64,000 nt of DNA from Arthrobacter gandavensis (GCF_009192735.1 NZ_VTFU01000001.1:868001-932000), one strand, 5' to 3'. Shown: positions 42,748 to 52,238, counted from the stretch's first letter. Notes: generated from the sequence alone by a model not told the origin. A program made the numbers and translations.

Positions 42748-43674
42748 TTAGCTGTCCGGAGAGGAAATCCGGGTCCGGGAGGTGCAGGAGCGCAGGTAGT
42801 CGCGGGTGCGGCGCGCGATGGGCAGCGGAACGCCGAAGTCGGCCACCGGATACATGTCCTGTTCCACGATTCCGAAGAGGGGCTTGCCGAGGTTTTCGGC
42901 CGCGGTAATGACGCGGGACAGGTCAGGCAGGCCGTGCGGCGGTTCCGTCATCACGCCGGCCGTGTTGGCAGCCGCCCAGGTCAGGTTCTGCTGCCGCACG
43001 GTTGCCAGGACACCGGGATCGATTTGCTTCAGGTGGAGGTAGCCTATCCGCTCGGGGTACTTGGAGATCAGTTCCTCGCTGTCAGCTCCGCCGTATTCGG
43101 CGTGGCCGGTGTCCAGGCACAGCGATACCAGTGCGGGGTCGGTTCCCGCCAGGAACCGCTCAATGTCCGGCTGGAAACAGATGTGGGAGTCGGCGTGGGA
43201 ATGGAACTGCTGCCGCAGTCCGTAATCCTCGGCCAGGATCCGGCCCAGCCGGTTGTGGCCGGACAGCAGATCGGTCCACTGTTCCGCGGACAGCTCGGGG
43301 TTTTCGAGCGCCTCGCCGCTGACGTCGTCGCGCCACATCGCCGGAATTACCACCAGGTGCTGCCCGCCCATGGCCGCCGTCAGCTCCGCCACGTGCCGGA
43401 CAGCGTCCTCCGCAGCTCCTTTCTGTCCTCCCCCGCGGTGGAAGGCGGTGAACACCGTGCCGGCGCTGAGTCTCAGTCCGCGCTGCGCCAGTTCATCGGC
43501 AAGCCGTGACGGGTCGGTGGGCAGGTAACCGTACGGGCCCAGTTCAATCCAGGAGTAGCCGGCAGCGGCTGCTTCATCGAGGAAGCGCTGCCACGGGGTC
43601 TGGCGGGGATCATCCGGGAACCAGACGCCCCAGGAATCGGGGGCGGTGCCGATGATCACGGTGTTCTCGTCCAT
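42748..43674 (-). CDS. iolE: IolE/MocC-like inosose dehydratase, TIM barrel
   Basis: Barrel protein of 308 residues predicted to dehydrate scyllo-inosose (second step). IIGTAPDSWGVWFPDD and EAAAAGYSWIELGPYGYLP are the conserved N-terminal features of the IolE/MocC group, and SLCLDTGHAEYGG holds metal ligands. The ATG at 43674 lies after AGGA; the frame is open further but would overlap iolD. Its position between iolD and iolG supports the role. A different epimerase function cannot be excluded. Confidence 0.85.
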   Translation of the reverse strand: MDENTVIIGTAPDSWGVWFPDDPRQTPWQRFLDEAAAAGYSWIELGPYGYLPTDPSRLADELAQRGLRLSAGTVFTAFHRGGGQKGAAEDAVRHVAELTAAMGGQHLVVIPAMWRDDVSGEALENPELSAEQWTDLLSGHNRLGRILAEDYGLRQQFHSHADSHICFQPDIERFLAGTDPALVSLCLDTGHAEYGGADSEELISKYPERIGYLHLKQIDPGVLATVRQQNLTWAAANTAGVMTEPPHGLPDLSRVITAAENLGKPLFGIVEQDMYPVADFGVPLPIARRTRDYLRSCTSRTRISSPDS

Positions 43675-43718
43675 TCGCTGGTCCTGCCTTCTCCAGTGGG
43701 GGTGAGTGTGTGCAGCTC

Positions 43719-45671
43719 CTACCCGATCAGCGGACGCTGACGGGCTTTGTGGTCCGTGTACGTGGCGCTCGCCGCCCGGGTGGAATCCAGCTCCGATGTT
43801 TGCGCCACCGGGACATCCCACCAGGACTCGGAATCGGGAGCGTCGATGAGCGGATCGGATTCAATGTGGATGAGCACCGGCCCGCTTCCTTCGGGTTCGG
43901 CCTTGGCCTTTGCCACGGCGGTTTCCAGGTCAGCGATGACGTTCGGGCCGGGTTCCACCCGGATGACCCGGACGCCCAGGGACGCGGCGTTGGCGGCCAG
44001 ATCAACCGGGAGCGTCCCGCCGTCGTCGAATGTGTGGTGTGTGGCGTCCAGTGTCCGGAACCGGGTGCCGAACCGCTGGGAGCCCAGCGATTCCGAGAGC
44101 GCGCCGATGGAGGCGTAGCCGTGGTTCTGGATCAGGACGGTGATGAGCTTGATTCCTTCGGCGACGGCGGTGACCAGTTCCGTGTGCATCATCAGGTAGG
44201 AGCCGTCACCCACCATGACGACGACGTCGCGCGGCGTCTCGCCGTCGCCGGCCCGCTGCGCCTCGTCGATGGCGGCGCGCTTGACGCCCAGTCCGCCGGG
44301 GATCTCGTAGCCCATCGTGGAAAAGGCGTACTCCACGTGGTAGCCGTACGGATCCCGGATGCGCCACATCTTGTGCAGGTCCCCCGGCAGTGAGCCGGCG
44401 GCGCAGACGACGACGTCGCGCGGTTCCATGGCCCGGTTGACCGCGCCGATGATCTCGTTCTGGCTCGGCAGCGGGGTGTGCCGCTCGTCGAAGGCCGCGT
44501 CGACGGTGCTGTTCCACCGCTCTTTTTCGGCGGCCATCAGCTGCTGCAGGTCAGCCCCTACCCGGTATCCGCCCAAATGCTCCGCCAGCCGTATGAGCGC
44601 CTTGCGGGCGTCAGCGACAATCGGCAAGCTGCTGCCGAGCTTGTAGGCATCGATGGGGGCCACGTTGATGTTCACGAACTGCACATCCGAAGTCTGGAAG
44701 GCGGTGTGGGAGGCGGTGGTGAAGTCCTCGTACCGGGTGCCGATCCCGATCACCAGGTCGGCCTCGAGTGCGACGGCGTTGGCCGCCGTCGTGCCGGTGG
44801 AACCCACAGCGCCCAGGCAGTACGGCGCGTCCCACGGAACCGAGCCGACGCCGGCCTGGGTGTAGGCGACCGGGATTCCCGTGTGCTCCGCCAGCTTGTT
44901 TAGCGCCTCAGCCGCAAAGGAATACAGCACCCCGCCGCCGGCGATGATGAGCGGGCGGCGAGCCGCTCGGATGAGGCGGGCGGCGAGTGCAATGTCCTCC
45001 TCGTCGGGGGCGGGCCGGCGGATGCGCCAGTCGCGTTCCGCCAGAAACTCTTCGGGAACGTCCAGTTCTTCGGCCTGCACATCCTGCGGCAGGGAAATGG
45101 TCACCGCACCGGTGTCGGCCGGATCCGTGAGCACCCGCAGGCCATGCAGGAACGCGGAAAAGAGCTGCTCGGGGCGGACCACCCGGTCAAAGTAGCGCGA
45201 GAGGGGACGGAAGGCGTCGTTGACGGTGATGTCGTAGGCCTCAGGCCGCTCCAGTTGCTGCAGCACTGGGTCGGGGGCACGGGTGGCGAAAGTGTCGGAG
45301 GGCAGCAGCAGCACCGGGAGCCGGTTGGTGGTGGCCAGTGCGGCGCCGGTGAGCATGTTGGTGGCCCCAGGGCCGATGGAACTGGTGACCGCGTAAGTGG
45401 CCCGCCGCCGGGTGTGCCGGGCATACCCCACCGCCTGGTGCACCATGGCCTGCTCGTTCCGGCCCTGGTAGTACGGCATCAGCGCCGGGTTCCGCACCTG
45501 TGCCTGTTTCAGGGCCTGTCCCATGCCGGCAACGTTGCCGTGGCCAAAAATCCCAAACATCCCGGGGAACAGGCGCTCGCGGTATTCGGACCCGCCGGCG
45601 TCGTCCACTGCGTATTGGTTGCCCAGGAACTGAACCACTGCCTGGGCCACGGTCAATCTGCGCGTCACCAT
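43719..45671 (-). CDS. iolD: 3D-trihydroxycyclohexane-1,2-dione acylhydrolase (decyclizing)
   Basis: Thiamine-diphosphate enzyme of 650 residues that opens the ring in inositol catabolism. Landmarks are FGIFGHGNVAGMGQAL, YYQGRNEQAMVHQAVGYAR (with the catalytic Glu), SSIGPGATNML, and the ThDP motif VGDGSYLMMHTELVTAV with the downstream INHGY-like IQNHGYASIGAL. The ATG at 45671 overlaps the aldolase stop by one base (TGATG), so the upstream open frame is ignored. Confidence 0.96.
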   Translation of the reverse strand: MVTRRLTVAQAVVQFLGNQYAVDDAGGSEYRERLFPGMFGIFGHGNVAGMGQALKQAQVRNPALMPYYQGRNEQAMVHQAVGYARHTRRRATYAVTSSIGPGATNMLTGAALATTNRLPVLLLPSDTFATRAPDPVLQQLERPEAYDITVNDAFRPLSRYFDRVVRPEQLFSAFLHGLRVLTDPADTGAVTISLPQDVQAEELDVPEEFLAERDWRIRRPAPDEEDIALAARLIRAARRPLIIAGGGVLYSFAAEALNKLAEHTGIPVAYTQAGVGSVPWDAPYCLGAVGSTGTTAANAVALEADLVIGIGTRYEDFTTASHTAFQTSDVQFVNINVAPIDAYKLGSSLPIVADARKALIRLAEHLGGYRVGADLQQLMAAEKERWNSTVDAAFDERHTPLPSQNEIIGAVNRAMEPRDVVVCAAGSLPGDLHKMWRIRDPYGYHVEYAFSTMGYEIPGGLGVKRAAIDEAQRAGDGETPRDVVVMVGDGSYLMMHTELVTAVAEGIKLITVLIQNHGYASIGALSESLGSQRFGTRFRTLDATHHTFDDGGTLPVDLAANAASLGVRVIRVEPGPNVIADLETAVAKAKAEPEGSGPVLIHIESDPLIDAPDSESWWDVPVAQTSELDSTRAASATYTDHKARQRPLIG

Positions 45672-46636
45672 CAGTTGGAAACCTCCTGCTCGCTGCGGGT
45701 TTGGGGTGCCGGTGCCGGTGCCGGTGCCGTTTCCGGTGGTGTGCCGCTGTCCAGCAGCGATGCGGCCGCCGCCACCGCCTCGCTCACGCTGTCGGTCTTG
45801 GGATACAGCAGGGTGCGGCCAACGGTCAGTCCCTGCACGCCGGGAAGCCGAAGGGCTGCTTCCCAGAGGCTGTAGGTCTCCTGGGGGGATCCGGTGGGGT
45901 CTCCGCCCAGCAGGACAGTGGGCATGGTGGTGGCCGCCATGACGCGTTCCATCTCGGGGACAACCGGCAGCTTCAGCCAGGTGTAGGCACTCGTCGAACC
46001 GAGGCCGGAGGCTATGGCGGCCGACCTGATGACCGCTTCGGTGCTGAGGATGTTGCGGAGCCGTCCGTGGTCCCATTCCGATATGAAGGGCTCGACCATG
46101 GCCACCAGGCGGCGTTCGGCCAGGCTGTCGATGGCTTTCGCAGTTGCTTCCAGGAAGGCAGGGGTGGCAGGATCGCCCAGGCAGATGCGGGTCAGCATTT
46201 TCCCGCCGGTGGCACCGAGTTTCTGGAGAGCCGCTGCGGTGTGTCCGGTGAACCGGTCATCGGCCTCATTCACAGCCCCGGCAAGTCCACCACGGTTCAT
46301 CGAGCCGAACAGCAGCTTGCCGTCCAGCGCCCCCAGCAGGAGCAGGTCGTCCATGATGTCCGGACTGGCGAGCACGCCGTCGACGGCGGGATTGGCCAGT
46401 GCCTCCTGCAGCCGGTCGAGCAGTCCGTGCCGGTCCGCCATGGCCAGCGGCTGCTCCCCCACGGCCAGGGCACCCCGGGCCGGATGGTCCGCGGCCACGA
46501 TGAGGTTCTGCCGGCCTGACAAGGGTCCCGGGTGGGGCGGGCGCGCCGCTGCCGCGCGGTGGACTGCCTCGGGATCGTCGAGCCGAATGCGGGAGAGGTG
46601 TTCGTAGCGCCGGGGGTCCGGGTCAGCTCCGTTCAT
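45671..46636 (-). CDS. Beta/alpha-barrel aldolase of the inositol operon (Cgl0159-like)
   Basis: Class I aldolase-like barrel of 321 residues. NLIVAADHPARGALA is the N-terminal strand with the phosphate-site pattern of LacD/DeoC relatives, and SAYTWLKLPVVPEM supplies a candidate Schiff-base Lys. It lies between iolC and iolD and probably cleaves 2-deoxy-5-keto-gluconate 6-phosphate, the IolJ step; no IolJ homologue is otherwise present. The last 25 residues are Pro/Ala-rich. The start overlaps iolC by 14 bases. Confidence 0.85.
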   Translation of the reverse strand: MNGADPDPRRYEHLSRIRLDDPEAVHRAAAARPPHPGPLSGRQNLIVAADHPARGALAVGEQPLAMADRHGLLDRLQEALANPAVDGVLASPDIMDDLLLLGALDGKLLFGSMNRGGLAGAVNEADDRFTGHTAAALQKLGATGGKMLTRICLGDPATPAFLEATAKAIDSLAERRLVAMVEPFISEWDHGRLRNILSTEAVIRSAAIASGLGSTSAYTWLKLPVVPEMERVMAATTMPTVLLGGDPTGSPQETYSLWEAALRLPGVQGLTVGRTLLYPKTDSVSEAVAAAASLLDSGTPPETAPAPAPAPQTRSEQEVSN

Positions 46637-47624
46637 GGCTCCCCTCCTTCAGTTCCGGAACCATGCGGCCCCGCTCGGACAGCAGTTCGGTGACCTCTGC
46701 CGGTGTCGGCATGGCATCCGCACAGGAAATCCGGGATGCCACCAGTGCCCCCGCGGCGTTTGCATAGTCCAGGACCACCGCCAGCGGCCAGCCCGCCAGC
46801 AGCCCGTGGCACAGCGCTCCGCCGAATGAATCTCCGGCTCCCAGCCCGTTCACGGTTTCCACCGGGACCGGAGCGGACACCACGCGTTCGGAAGACGACT
46901 TGGCCATCACGCCGTCGGCCCCCAGCTTGACGATGGCCAGGTGCACCCCCGCCTCCAGCAGCCGGTCTGCCTGTTCGTCTGGGGTGCCCTTGCCGACGGC
47001 CACGGCGCATTCGGTGGTGTTGCCCACGGCCACGGTGACATACGGCAGGATTCGGGCAATCTGGTCCCGGGCCTCTTCCTCAGTGGGCCAAAACATGGGG
47101 CGGTAGTCCAAATCGAGGACTGTGTGCTGGCCCGAAAGGAGTGTGTCCCGGGGGCGTGCGGCGTGGGCGGCCAGCTGGGCCGATCGGCTGGGTTCCTGGC
47201 ACAGCCCGGTTACGGTGGACCAGAAGATGCCCGCCCCGCGGATCGCCTCCAGGTCCAGTTCCCCGGCAGTAATCTGCAGGTCCGGAGCTGTGGGGAACCG
47301 CCCGTAGAAATACAGGGGAAAGTCATCAGGGGGTTGGATGGCGCAGAACGTTACGGGCGTCTGGAGACCGTGCACTGCGCTCACCATGGTGTCGTCCACA
47401 CCGAACTTCCGCAGCTCCCGGTGCAGGTATTCCCCGAAGGGGTCCTGTCCCGTGCGGCTGATGACGGCGCTGTGCCGTCCATGCCGGGCGGCGGCGACGG
47501 CCACATTGGACGGGGAGCCGCCCAGGTATTTCCGGAAGGTGGCGACGTCGACCAGGCCCACCCCAATCTCCTGCGGGTAGACGTCAACGCTGATCCGCCC
47601 CATGGTGAGCACGTCGTGAGCCAC
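46623..47624 (-). CDS. iolC: 5-dehydro-2-deoxygluconokinase
   Basis: PfkB-family kinase of 333 residues that phosphorylates 5-dehydro-2-deoxy-gluconate. LTMGRISVDVYPQE and KYLGGSPSNVAVAAAR are the IolC-type N-terminus, and VNGLGAGDSFGGALCHGLL carries the PfkB signature and catalytic Asp. The GTG start has only AAGG about 12 bases away. It is the first gene of the seven-gene iol operon. Confidence 0.94.
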   Translation of the reverse strand: MAHDVLTMGRISVDVYPQEIGVGLVDVATFRKYLGGSPSNVAVAAARHGRHSAVISRTGQDPFGEYLHRELRKFGVDDTMVSAVHGLQTPVTFCAIQPPDDFPLYFYGRFPTAPDLQITAGELDLEAIRGAGIFWSTVTGLCQEPSRSAQLAAHAARPRDTLLSGQHTVLDLDYRPMFWPTEEEARDQIARILPYVTVAVGNTTECAVAVGKGTPDEQADRLLEAGVHLAIVKLGADGVMAKSSSERVVSAPVPVETVNGLGAGDSFGGALCHGLLAGWPLAVVLDYANAAGALVASRISCADAMPTPAEVTELLSERGRMVPELKEGSHERS

Positions 47625-47701
47625 TGTATCCGCCGGCCTTTCCGCTCCGGGCGGGAAGCGCCGCCCGTTCTGGCTATGGATGTGACCGAAGCCACACCCA
47701 T

Positions 47702-47730
47702 ACTCTGCCGTCGGGACTTTGTCCTGTCAA
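47702..47730 (-). promoter_or_regulatory. Candidate iol operon promoter with the shared operator sequence
   Basis: On the minus strand TTGACAGGACA at 47720-47730 is the same 11 bases found at the iolB -35. A weak -10 candidate (CAGAGT) lies 17 bases downstream at 47702-47707. The site is about 100 bases before the iolC start. Confidence 0.6.
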
Positions 47731-47776
47731 ACTTTTTTTGACTTCTGATGTGTGTGGCTGCACCTGCGCTCAGCAG

Positions 47777-49432
47777 TCACGCTGCGAGGAACCCTGCGCC
47801 GCTGAGCAGAACGGCCAACCGCAGGAGGGCACGGTCGCTGCCCGCGGGTCCGACCAGGCAGGCACCCCGGGGCAGGCCGTCGGCAGTCCGAAGAGGCATG
47901 CTCACGGCGGGCAGGCCGGCAAGCCCCGCCAGACAGGTCAGCTGCATGGTGGCGGTCCTGGTCCGTTGGATTTCGGTCTCGAGCGGACCCGGGGCACCGG
48001 CTCCAGCCTTGAGTTTTGAGGCGGTGTTGAGTTTCGGAGCGGCCGACGACGCCGAGGGCAGGATCAGGACCCGGGTGCCCAAAAGTTCGCGAATCTGCTG
48101 CTTGGCGGCCGCAGCTTCCGCGCGGGCCGATTGGTACGCCCCGCGGGAAATCGTCGATGCTGTCCGGAACCGCCCCGCAACATCCGCGCCCAATGACGCC
48201 ATGTTCCGGCTGACCCAGGAGCCATGCGTTTGCCACGCCTCAAAGCCCTGAACGGTTTGGAAGGTCTTGAGCCACCCCGGCAGGACCTGTGCGTCAAAGG
48301 CGCCTTCTTCCAGCGCCGGGACTCCGCGGTCCTCCAAATGCACCCAGTCCGACAGCATGGCAGCCAGCGCTTCTTGGCTGGGCCGGTCGGCGACTGCGGT
48401 AAGGGACGGCATGCTCAATGCGCCGGTCAGCGGGTTTCCCGCGGCGGCCGGCACCGGAGGCAGCAGCACCTTGCCAACCTTTTCCAGTGACCCGGCATCG
48501 CGCGTCATCCACCCGACGGTGTCAAAGGACGGCGCCAACGGCATGACGCCGTCGAGCGATACCGCCCCGTGCGTAGTCCTGATACCGAACAGCCCCTGGT
48601 AGGAGGCCGGCACCCGGATTGATCCTCCCGTATCACTGCCCAGCCCCAGGTGGGCCTGCCCGGTCGATACGGCGCTGGCGGACCCCGAGGAGGACCCTCC
48701 GCTGATGTGTCCGGGCGCCTTCGGGTTGGGCGGCGTTCCGTAGTGGGCGTTCATGCCTGCCAGGCTGTAGGCGAATTCGTCAGTGCGCGCTATGCCGCGG
48801 ACCGATGCACCGGCAGCAGTGAGGGCGGTGACGGCGGCGGCCGCACGGGACTCCGGTGCTGCGTCCTGAAGCCAGGCCTCGCTGCCGGCGCCGACGGGAT
48901 GACCGGCAACGGCAAACAGATCCTTCACCGCCACTGTCATTCCCTCCAGCTGTCCCCGGCCCGTCGGGCGGACCAGGGGCGTGCCAACGGTCCGCCAAAT
49001 GGTCGAGTCAACGGGCTGGGCGGGAGAAGTCACATGGGCCGCCACAATCATCCACCGCGCATCGCGCCGGTGCCACAGCTGTGTCTGTTGCCCCCGCCCG
49101 CCTCCGCATGCCTCTGTGACAGCGACAATCAGTGCCGTGCGGGGATCCGTTACTTGCACAGTGACGTTCACCAGCGTGCGGGCCGGGGCTCCGCCCCGGT
49201 AGAGGCGGAAGTCACGGATGGCATCGTGCCCCACGAGCAGTCCCCCGGCGTCGCCCCGGATCGTCGGCACCCCGGGTCCGAGCAGATCATCCGGGGCGAA
49301 GAGTTCGTCGAGCACGTCCAGGTCATTCATCATCAACGCGGTTTCATAAGCGTCGAATGCCTGCAGCAGCCCTTCCGGGGCCGGCGAACCTGCGAGTGTG
49401 TAGGGGCGGGTGGCGGGCGCGGTTGCCGTCAT
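47777..49432 (-). CDS. AtzH-like domain fused to amidase
   Basis: Two-domain protein of 551 residues. The N-terminal SnoaL-type fold, about 20-135, has PDDLLGPGVPTIRGDAGG and ALIVAVTEACGGGRGQQTQL, resembling AtzH/DUF3225. The amidase signature domain, about 150-535, has catalytic Lys170 (VAVKDLF), cis-Ser in GGSSSGSAS and nucleophile Ser271 (GSDTGGSIR). It lacks the extra C-terminal domain of allophanate hydrolases. Such fusions suggest hydrolysis and decarboxylation-type handling of a carbamoylated or dicarboxylated urea compound. The ATG at 49432 is after AGGAGAGG. It is the last gene of the ABC/acetamidase operon. Confidence 0.87.
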   Translation of the reverse strand: MTATAPATRPYTLAGSPAPEGLLQAFDAYETALMMNDLDVLDELFAPDDLLGPGVPTIRGDAGGLLVGHDAIRDFRLYRGGAPARTLVNVTVQVTDPRTALIVAVTEACGGGRGQQTQLWHRRDARWMIVAAHVTSPAQPVDSTIWRTVGTPLVRPTGRGQLEGMTVAVKDLFAVAGHPVGAGSEAWLQDAAPESRAAAAVTALTAAGASVRGIARTDEFAYSLAGMNAHYGTPPNPKAPGHISGGSSSGSASAVSTGQAHLGLGSDTGGSIRVPASYQGLFGIRTTHGAVSLDGVMPLAPSFDTVGWMTRDAGSLEKVGKVLLPPVPAAAGNPLTGALSMPSLTAVADRPSQEALAAMLSDWVHLEDRGVPALEEGAFDAQVLPGWLKTFQTVQGFEAWQTHGSWVSRNMASLGADVAGRFRTASTISRGAYQSARAEAAAAKQQIRELLGTRVLILPSASSAAPKLNTASKLKAGAGAPGPLETEIQRTRTATMQLTCLAGLAGLPAVSMPLRTADGLPRGACLVGPAGSDRALLRLAVLLSGAGFLAA

Positions 49433-49457
49433 GGGAAGGGTTCCTCTCCTTGGAGTG

Positions 49458-50261
49458 TCAGGCTGCGGCGATGGTGGCCGGTTCATGGACCAGCCGGGAA
49501 ATCTCCCGTTTGTAGTCATTGAATTCCGCCGACGTGACGTCGCGGTCACCGGGCATCGGAATGTCGATGATTTTCTTGATGTGCCCCGGTACTCCGTGAG
49601 ATGAACCGCCGGACATCACCACCACGCGGTCGGCGAGGTACACGGCTTCCTCAATACTGTGCGTAATGAAGACCACGGTTGTACCGACCGTGCGGTGGAT
49701 CCTGGAGAGCTCGTTTTGGAGCTGTTCCCGGGTCAGCGCATCCAGCGCACCAAACGGTTCGTCCATGAGCAGCACCGAGGGCTGGTTCGCCAAAACCCGG
49801 GCAATGGCGACGCGCTGCTGCATTCCCCCGGAAAGCTGATGCGGAAAAGAATCGGCAACCCGGGTCAGGCCCACCATTTCGGTAAATTCCCGGGTGCGTT
49901 CGTTCACTACCGAGGACGGATGCCGCTGCTGTTTGGGGCCGTAGGCAATGTTCTCCTTGACCGTCAGCCACGGGAACAATCCATAGTCCTGGAAAACAAC
50001 ACCACGGTCCGGGCCCGGTCCGGTGACCGGCCGTCCTTCCACCTGGATAAGGCCGTCGGTGACCTGCTCGAATCCGGCGATCAGCCGCATGAGGGTGCTC
50101 TTGCCGCAGCCGCTGGCGCCCACTATTGCGATGAACTGTCCGGATTCGATCTCCAGGTCAGTGCCCTTCATGGCGTAAGGGCCATCGCCGTACCGTTTAC
50201 CCACATTCCGGATGGAGATTGCTCCCGGCCGGCTGTTTCGTGGAAATGATTCAATGCGCAT
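49458..50261 (-). CDS. Nitrate/sulfonate/taurine-type ABC transporter ATPase
   Basis: Cytoplasmic ATPase of 267 residues, SsuB/TauB group. Walker A is GASGCGKST, the signature LSGGMQQR, Walker B VLLMDEPFGALDALT, and the H-loop THSIEEAV. The frame is open far upstream into the permease gene; the ATG at 50261 begins MRIESFPRN, the only sensible start, though the Shine-Dalgarno is weak. It is co-transcribed with the permease and the binding protein. Confidence 0.93.
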   Translation of the reverse strand: MRIESFPRNSRPGAISIRNVGKRYGDGPYAMKGTDLEIESGQFIAIVGASGCGKSTLMRLIAGFEQVTDGLIQVEGRPVTGPGPDRGVVFQDYGLFPWLTVKENIAYGPKQQRHPSSVVNERTREFTEMVGLTRVADSFPHQLSGGMQQRVAIARVLANQPSVLLMDEPFGALDALTREQLQNELSRIHRTVGTTVVFITHSIEEAVYLADRVVVMSGGSSHGVPGHIKKIIDIPMPGDRDVTSAEFNDYKREISRLVHEPATIAAA

Positions 50262-50284
50262 CGTGCTGCTCGGCTTTCTATTCG

Positions 50285-51241
50285 TCAGGGAGTGTTGTTG
50301 AGAATGGGCCGACGGCGGGAAACAGTTTTCACCAGTCCAACCAGCAGGCGGTCGCTGAGGAATCCCAGGAGGCCGATAAAGACCATTCCGGCAACAATGA
50401 GGTCGGTTTTTGACACTTCCTTGGCCTCGGTAATCATTGCCCCAAGTCCGACCGTAATGCCCGTCGTCTCGCCCACCACCAGCACCACCCAAGCCAGGCC
50501 AAGCGCCACCCTGAGGCCGCTGATCATCCCGGGAACCGCGGCCGGGATGACGACCTTGTAGAGGGCCTGCACCTTGGGCGTGCCCAGCATGGCTGCAGCT
50601 TCCAGCAGCCTGACGGGCACATGCTGCACCGCGGAGATGGTGTTCAGGAGGATCGGAAACACGGCCGAGAGAAACACCAGGAAAATGGTGGACCGGTCGC
50701 CGATGCCGATGATGATCAGGGCCAGCGGAACCCATGCCGTGACCGGAATGGGGCGGATCAGGTTAAGCGTTGGCTCCAGCAGCTGCGACATCAGCTTTGA
50801 GCGGCCCATCAGGACACCCAGGGGAATCGCAACCAGCATTGCGAGGCCAAAACCGGAGAAGACCCTGACAACGCTTGCCTGCGTGTGCCGGAGCAGCTCC
50901 CCGCTGAAGGGATCGTTGATGATTCCGCCCACCGCAACATCGGCCAGCCTTGTCGCAACGGCGCCGGGCGAAGGAACCTGCGCCATCCTGATGTCCAGCG
51001 GCAGGGTCCAGCCCTGGCGGACCCCCAGGTCCCACAGAAGGACCAGCAGTATCGGCGCGGGCAGGGCCAGGAGGACCTGCCGCAGGCCTGACCGGTTGCG
51101 CCGCGGACGCTTACTGCCCGACGGTGCCGGTGTGGCGCCTGCAGCAACCGCCGTGCTGATGCCGTGGCCGTCCCCCGCCGGGGAATACGAAGCGGCCATC
51201 GTCCCGCCCGCCGCGGCCGGTCCTGACATTGCCGCGGTCAC
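50285..51241 (-). CDS. Nitrate/sulfonate/taurine-type ABC transporter permease
   Basis: Membrane permease of 318 residues, SsuC/TauC group, with six predicted helices after a 55-residue cytoplasmic tail. The EAA loop is LLEAAAMLGTPKVQALYKVV, and LNLIRPIPVTAWVPLALI precedes it. The GTG start overlaps the binding-protein stop as GTGA. It forms the channel for the compound degraded by the amidases in this operon. Confidence 0.92.
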   Translation of the reverse strand: MTAAMSGPAAAGGTMAASYSPAGDGHGISTAVAAGATPAPSGSKRPRRNRSGLRQVLLALPAPILLVLLWDLGVRQGWTLPLDIRMAQVPSPGAVATRLADVAVGGIINDPFSGELLRHTQASVVRVFSGFGLAMLVAIPLGVLMGRSKLMSQLLEPTLNLIRPIPVTAWVPLALIIIGIGDRSTIFLVFLSAVFPILLNTISAVQHVPVRLLEAAAMLGTPKVQALYKVVIPAAVPGMISGLRVALGLAWVVLVVGETTGITVGLGAMITEAKEVSKTDLIVAGMVFIGLLGFLSDRLLVGLVKTVSRRRPILNNTP

Positions 51242-52209
51242 GGGGTACCCGCTGTTGCAGAAGCGTCAAGGAACCGGGTGTGGAGGTAGTCGGTGATTTC
51301 CGGTGCGGAATCGATGCTGCCGATGGCGACCATTTGCCGGGCCAGTTCATCCACCTGGCCGATGTATTCATCGTCCAGGGAGGACCTGAGCCAGATGTTC
51401 TCCACCGCACTGTCCAGCACCTCCTGGTCGAAGGTGAATTGACTCTGGACCCCGTCCACCCATGCCTTCTTGTCACCGAGGAGGTGGTTGGTTGCCTTGA
51501 TGTGGGTTTCCACCATCGCTTCAACCAGTTCGGCGTCAGAGTCCATCACTCCGGTGTTGGTGGCCAACCCGATGTTGACTCTTCCGATTCCGGTTTCATA
51601 AGGGGACGTCACCGAGACAGCGCCGGCCAGCTTGGCAATGGAGGCGCCAACCTCTGCTCCGGAGAAGGCATCAATGTCACCCCTGCTGAGTGCATCGGCC
51701 ATCTCCGCATAGCCGATGTTGATCATTTCCACATCGGTGTCCGGGTCGATGCCTTCGGCTGCCAGGGTCAGCCGCAGGACGATCTCCTGGGAGGAGCCGG
51801 GCACATATCCGATCTTCTTTCCCCGGAGGTCCGCGGTTGAGGCGATCCCGGGCTTGCCGATGATGCCGCTGCCGCCGTCGGCCCCGGACGCGATCAATTC
51901 GATCTCCTCGCCCTGTGCCGCCCCGGCAATAATGGTTGGCACCCCCAGCAGGGCAAAGTCGACGTCTCCGGAGAGAAGCGCGTTCTTCTCATCGGTTGAG
52001 TTGGACATGGGAACAACTTCGATGGTGACGCCTTCCGGAGCGAACTGTTCGTAGGCGTAGGCGGCGAAAAGGTGCGGCTGGCGCTGCGTGGCGACTTTTA
52101 CGATCCGGTCATCCCCGGCTGCGGCCTGGGTCTCACCCGTACAGCCGGCCAGAAGCAGCATCGCGCTGATGGAGAGGCCGGCGGTGATTGCCGTTTTCAT
52201 GGGTTTCAT
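51238..52209 (-). CDS. NMT1/SsuA-type substrate-binding lipoprotein
   Basis: Binding protein of 323 residues. Lipobox LLAGC (Cys23) follows a short signal. The mature protein resembles SsuA/TauA and NMT1 binders: ALLSGDVDFALLGVPTIIAG, GKKIGYVPGSSQE and GDIDAFSGAE are seen. AGGAG lies close upstream of the ATG. The ligand is unknown; amide-type nitrogen compounds are plausible from the neighbours. Confidence 0.9.
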   Translation of the reverse strand: MKPMKTAITAGLSISAMLLLAGCTGETQAAAGDDRIVKVATQRQPHLFAAYAYEQFAPEGVTIEVVPMSNSTDEKNALLSGDVDFALLGVPTIIAGAAQGEEIELIASGADGGSGIIGKPGIASTADLRGKKIGYVPGSSQEIVLRLTLAAEGIDPDTDVEMINIGYAEMADALSRGDIDAFSGAEVGASIAKLAGAVSVTSPYETGIGRVNIGLATNTGVMDSDAELVEAMVETHIKATNHLLGDKKAWVDGVQSQFTFDQEVLDSAVENIWLRSSLDDEYIGQVDELARQMVAIGSIDSAPEITDYLHTRFLDASATAGTP

Positions 52210-52238
52210 GGTGCTCCTTATGGTGGGTGTCGTGGATG

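Noticed and set aside
49433-49549. Upstream extension of the AtzH-amidase frame to 49549
   Set aside because: The extra 39 residues overlap the 3' end of the ATPase gene and lack similarity to the AtzH-like fold; the ATG at 49432 has a better ribosome site.
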